Assembly (NCBI GenBank): GCA_963741505.1
Contig: CAVUIJ010000003.1
Coordinates: forward strand, 74,272 to 138,271
Direction: 5' to 3'
Source: JAKFWF01 sp963741505
GTDB lineage: Bacteria; Pseudomonadota; Alphaproteobacteria; Rhizobiales; Hyphomicrobiaceae
DNA length: 64,000 nt
Both the position numbers and the translations under genes were made by a program. Positions 62,770-64,000 of this stretch are shown here, one piece after another (the first letter of the stretch is position 1; every line of letters begins with the position of its first letter). The notes beneath the pieces are model-generated. The model had not been told where the DNA came from, made no database searches, and worked only from the letters and a program-made list of their open reading frames with translations.

Positions 62770-63868
62770 TCAACCTGCTGGCTTATGCCGCGCTCGGCAT
62801 AGCGCCGTGACGATGACGCTGTACATGGCGGAGGCGCGCACGCCACCGCGATCGGAACCCGCGAAGAGCCACAACTTTCGCCCGAGCGCAATGCCGCGCA
62901 GTGCGCGCTCGGCGGCATTGTTGGTCAAGCAGATGCGGCCGTCGTCAAAGAAACGCGCAGACGACGACCAGCGCTTCAGCATGTAATCCATGGCCTTGGC
63001 GACGTCATTGCCGCGCGAGAGTTTGGCGCGCTCCTCGCGCATCCAGGTTTCGAGGTCGGCAACGAGCGGCGCGCTCTGCGCTTGGCGGAAACGGCGGCGC
63101 TCTTCGGCGCTTTCGCCGTTGATCGTACGTTCGATCTCGAACAGCGCATCGATACGACGGACAGTTTCCAACGCCAGCGGCGAAATCACCGTTGGCGTCT
63201 CGCCCTCGGCTTTGCGGCGCGCGCTTGCATCAATGTCGGCCAGCGCGAAGAATGGTTGGCGCGCGGGCGCCCAAGCACGCCGCTTCGAAGATCGGCCCTG
63301 ACGTGCGACCAGCCTCATAAAGCTGCGTGTAGCCGCCATAGGCGTAGGCCTGCAGCAGTCCGGACCATTTCGCCAGATGCGAACGCGGATGTTCGCCCGT
63401 GCGGTCACGTGAGTAGTAGAACATCGCCGCCGGTTGTGCGCGACCTCCGAACGGCCGATCGTCGCGCACATTGACCCATGAGTGGCCGGTCACCGTCTTG
63501 CCCTTGCCCAGCACCGGCGCCGTCGTGTCATCGCGATGCAACCGCTCGGCTGCAAGACGTGTACTTCGATGCGGCGCAGCAGTGGATCGAGTGCTGCACA
63601 GCCGGCGCCGACCTGATCGGCGATGGTCGACAGGCTCAACGGCACGTCTTCCCGCGCGTAGCGCTCGACCCGCCGGTTCAAAGGCTGATGCTGGCCGAAC
63701 TTTTCGAACAGGATCATCGCCAACAAGTTCGGTCCGGCCCAGCCGCGCGGCACGACGTGGAAGGGCGCCGGCGGCTCGCTGATCTTTTCGCAGTCCCGGC
63801 ACGTCATCCTCTCGCGCATGTGTTGGATGACTTTCCACTGGCGCGGAATAACTTCGAGTGAAATGCGC
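62770..63868 (-). pseudogene. tnpC: IS66-family transposase TnpC, decayed
   Basis: Minus-strand remains of an IS66 transposase in three frames. The N-terminal part reads RQWKVIQHMRERMTCRDCEK and GQHQPLNRRVERYARED; the middle GYTQLYEAGRTSGPIFEAAC region and DDRPFGGRAQPAAMFYYSRD; then PPFFALADIDASARRKAEGE, SPLALETVRRIDALFEIE and NNAAERALRGIALGRKLWLF, ending at YSVIVTA before the family's usual LNDVDPQAWLADVL. Both a net loss and a net gain of bases break it, and both ends are missing. TnpA and TnpB are absent. Confidence 0.85.
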
Positions 63869-64000
63869 GAGCAAGTAAAACAGTCGGCTCAAAACCGTCC
63901 TCAAAACAGTGGGACCATCTGGCACGGGAAAGCGCGCAAACACACGGGCCCAAAAATGGTCCCACTACCCGATAACCTATTGGTTTCAAACACTTCATGC
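63869..64000. other. Terminal stretch
   Basis: No supported gene. A short inverted repeat (GTGGGACCAT at 63,911-63,920 and ATGGTCCCAC at 63,954-63,963) is the only structure seen. It may mark the boundary of the IS66 debris. Confidence 0.4.

Noticed and set aside
62546..62773. A 75-codon minus-strand frame next to IS66
   Set aside because: Its GAKLRKWLSLD end does not match the IS66 C terminus or any family I know; probably debris.
63911..63963. Inverted repeat GTGGGACCAT near the right end
   Set aside because: Only 10 bp with a long loop; could not be tied to an IS end or attachment site.
1..64000. tRNA, rRNA and CRISPR arrays
   Set aside because: I looked for T-loop signatures, rRNA blocks and regularly spaced repeats and saw none; a covariance-model scan would be needed to exclude a degenerate tRNA at the attachment site.

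Overview
The window is 64 kb of high-GC DNA (noticeably lower from about 57.9 to 62.4 kb) from an alphaproteobacterium. The best evidence is the gene order miaB-phoH-ybeY-CBS hemolysin-lnt-XRE regulator-metK-trmB-rimP-nusA at 38-48.5 kb. It is supported by the PuuD urate oxidase, several TRAP/TAXI uptake systems, a pgsA-moaD-moaE run and clusters of acyl-CoA, CoA-transferase and enolase-superfamily genes typical of metabolically versatile soil or freshwater Rhodospirillales/Hyphomicrobiales-like lineages. I cannot fix the order or genus. I recognised no rRNA, tRNA or CRISPR array.

Layout. 1-5.3 kb: catabolic genes (decarboxylating dehydrogenase, UgpB-like binding protein, alpha/beta hydrolase, split AtuA-type protein). 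5.3-12.5 kb: TPR protein, MtgA, a prenyl diphosphate synthase, a TAXI-TRAP transporter and a quinone oxidoreductase. 12.6-22.3 kb: hydroxyacid dehydrogenase, enolase-superfamily enzyme, Asp/Glu racemase, TsaC, acyl-CoA dehydrogenase, a ParDE-like pair, enoyl-CoA hydratase and CoA transferase. 22.9-35.8 kb: RsmD, an RNA pseudouridine synthase, TadA, PgsA, MoaD/E, gluconate-pathway Gnd/GntK, cytochrome c, a DctP binding protein, MoaA and a Xer recombinase. 35.8-48.5 kb: PuuD, PlsC and the conserved RNA-modification/translation cluster. 48.5-53.6 kb: a BPL_N-type protein followed by PotABC and an MDR oxidoreductase. 53.6-64 kb: an accessory island.

The island holds a complete IS21-family element (54,859-57,008) inserted into the istA of an older IS21 element, with a CTGA target duplication; a small AT-richer putative integrative element (58.2-62.3 kb) with an HUH rolling-circle Rep, an unknown partner protein, a repressor whose peptidase residues are lost, a small HTH protein and a tyrosine integrase; an IstB scrap; and a decayed IS66 transposase.

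Two quality issues shape the annotation. First, many genes between 1 and 48.5 kb, including essential metK and rimP, carry single-base frameshifts that are nearly all insertions, while protein conservation is otherwise intact. These look like sequencing errors rather than pseudogenes, so affected genes are given one span with the breaks noted. Second, nusA runs in frame into an unrelated BPL_N-like protein at about 48,498; this is either an assembly misjoin or a rearrangement. Several palindromic intergenic repeats and MITE-like elements lie between genes.
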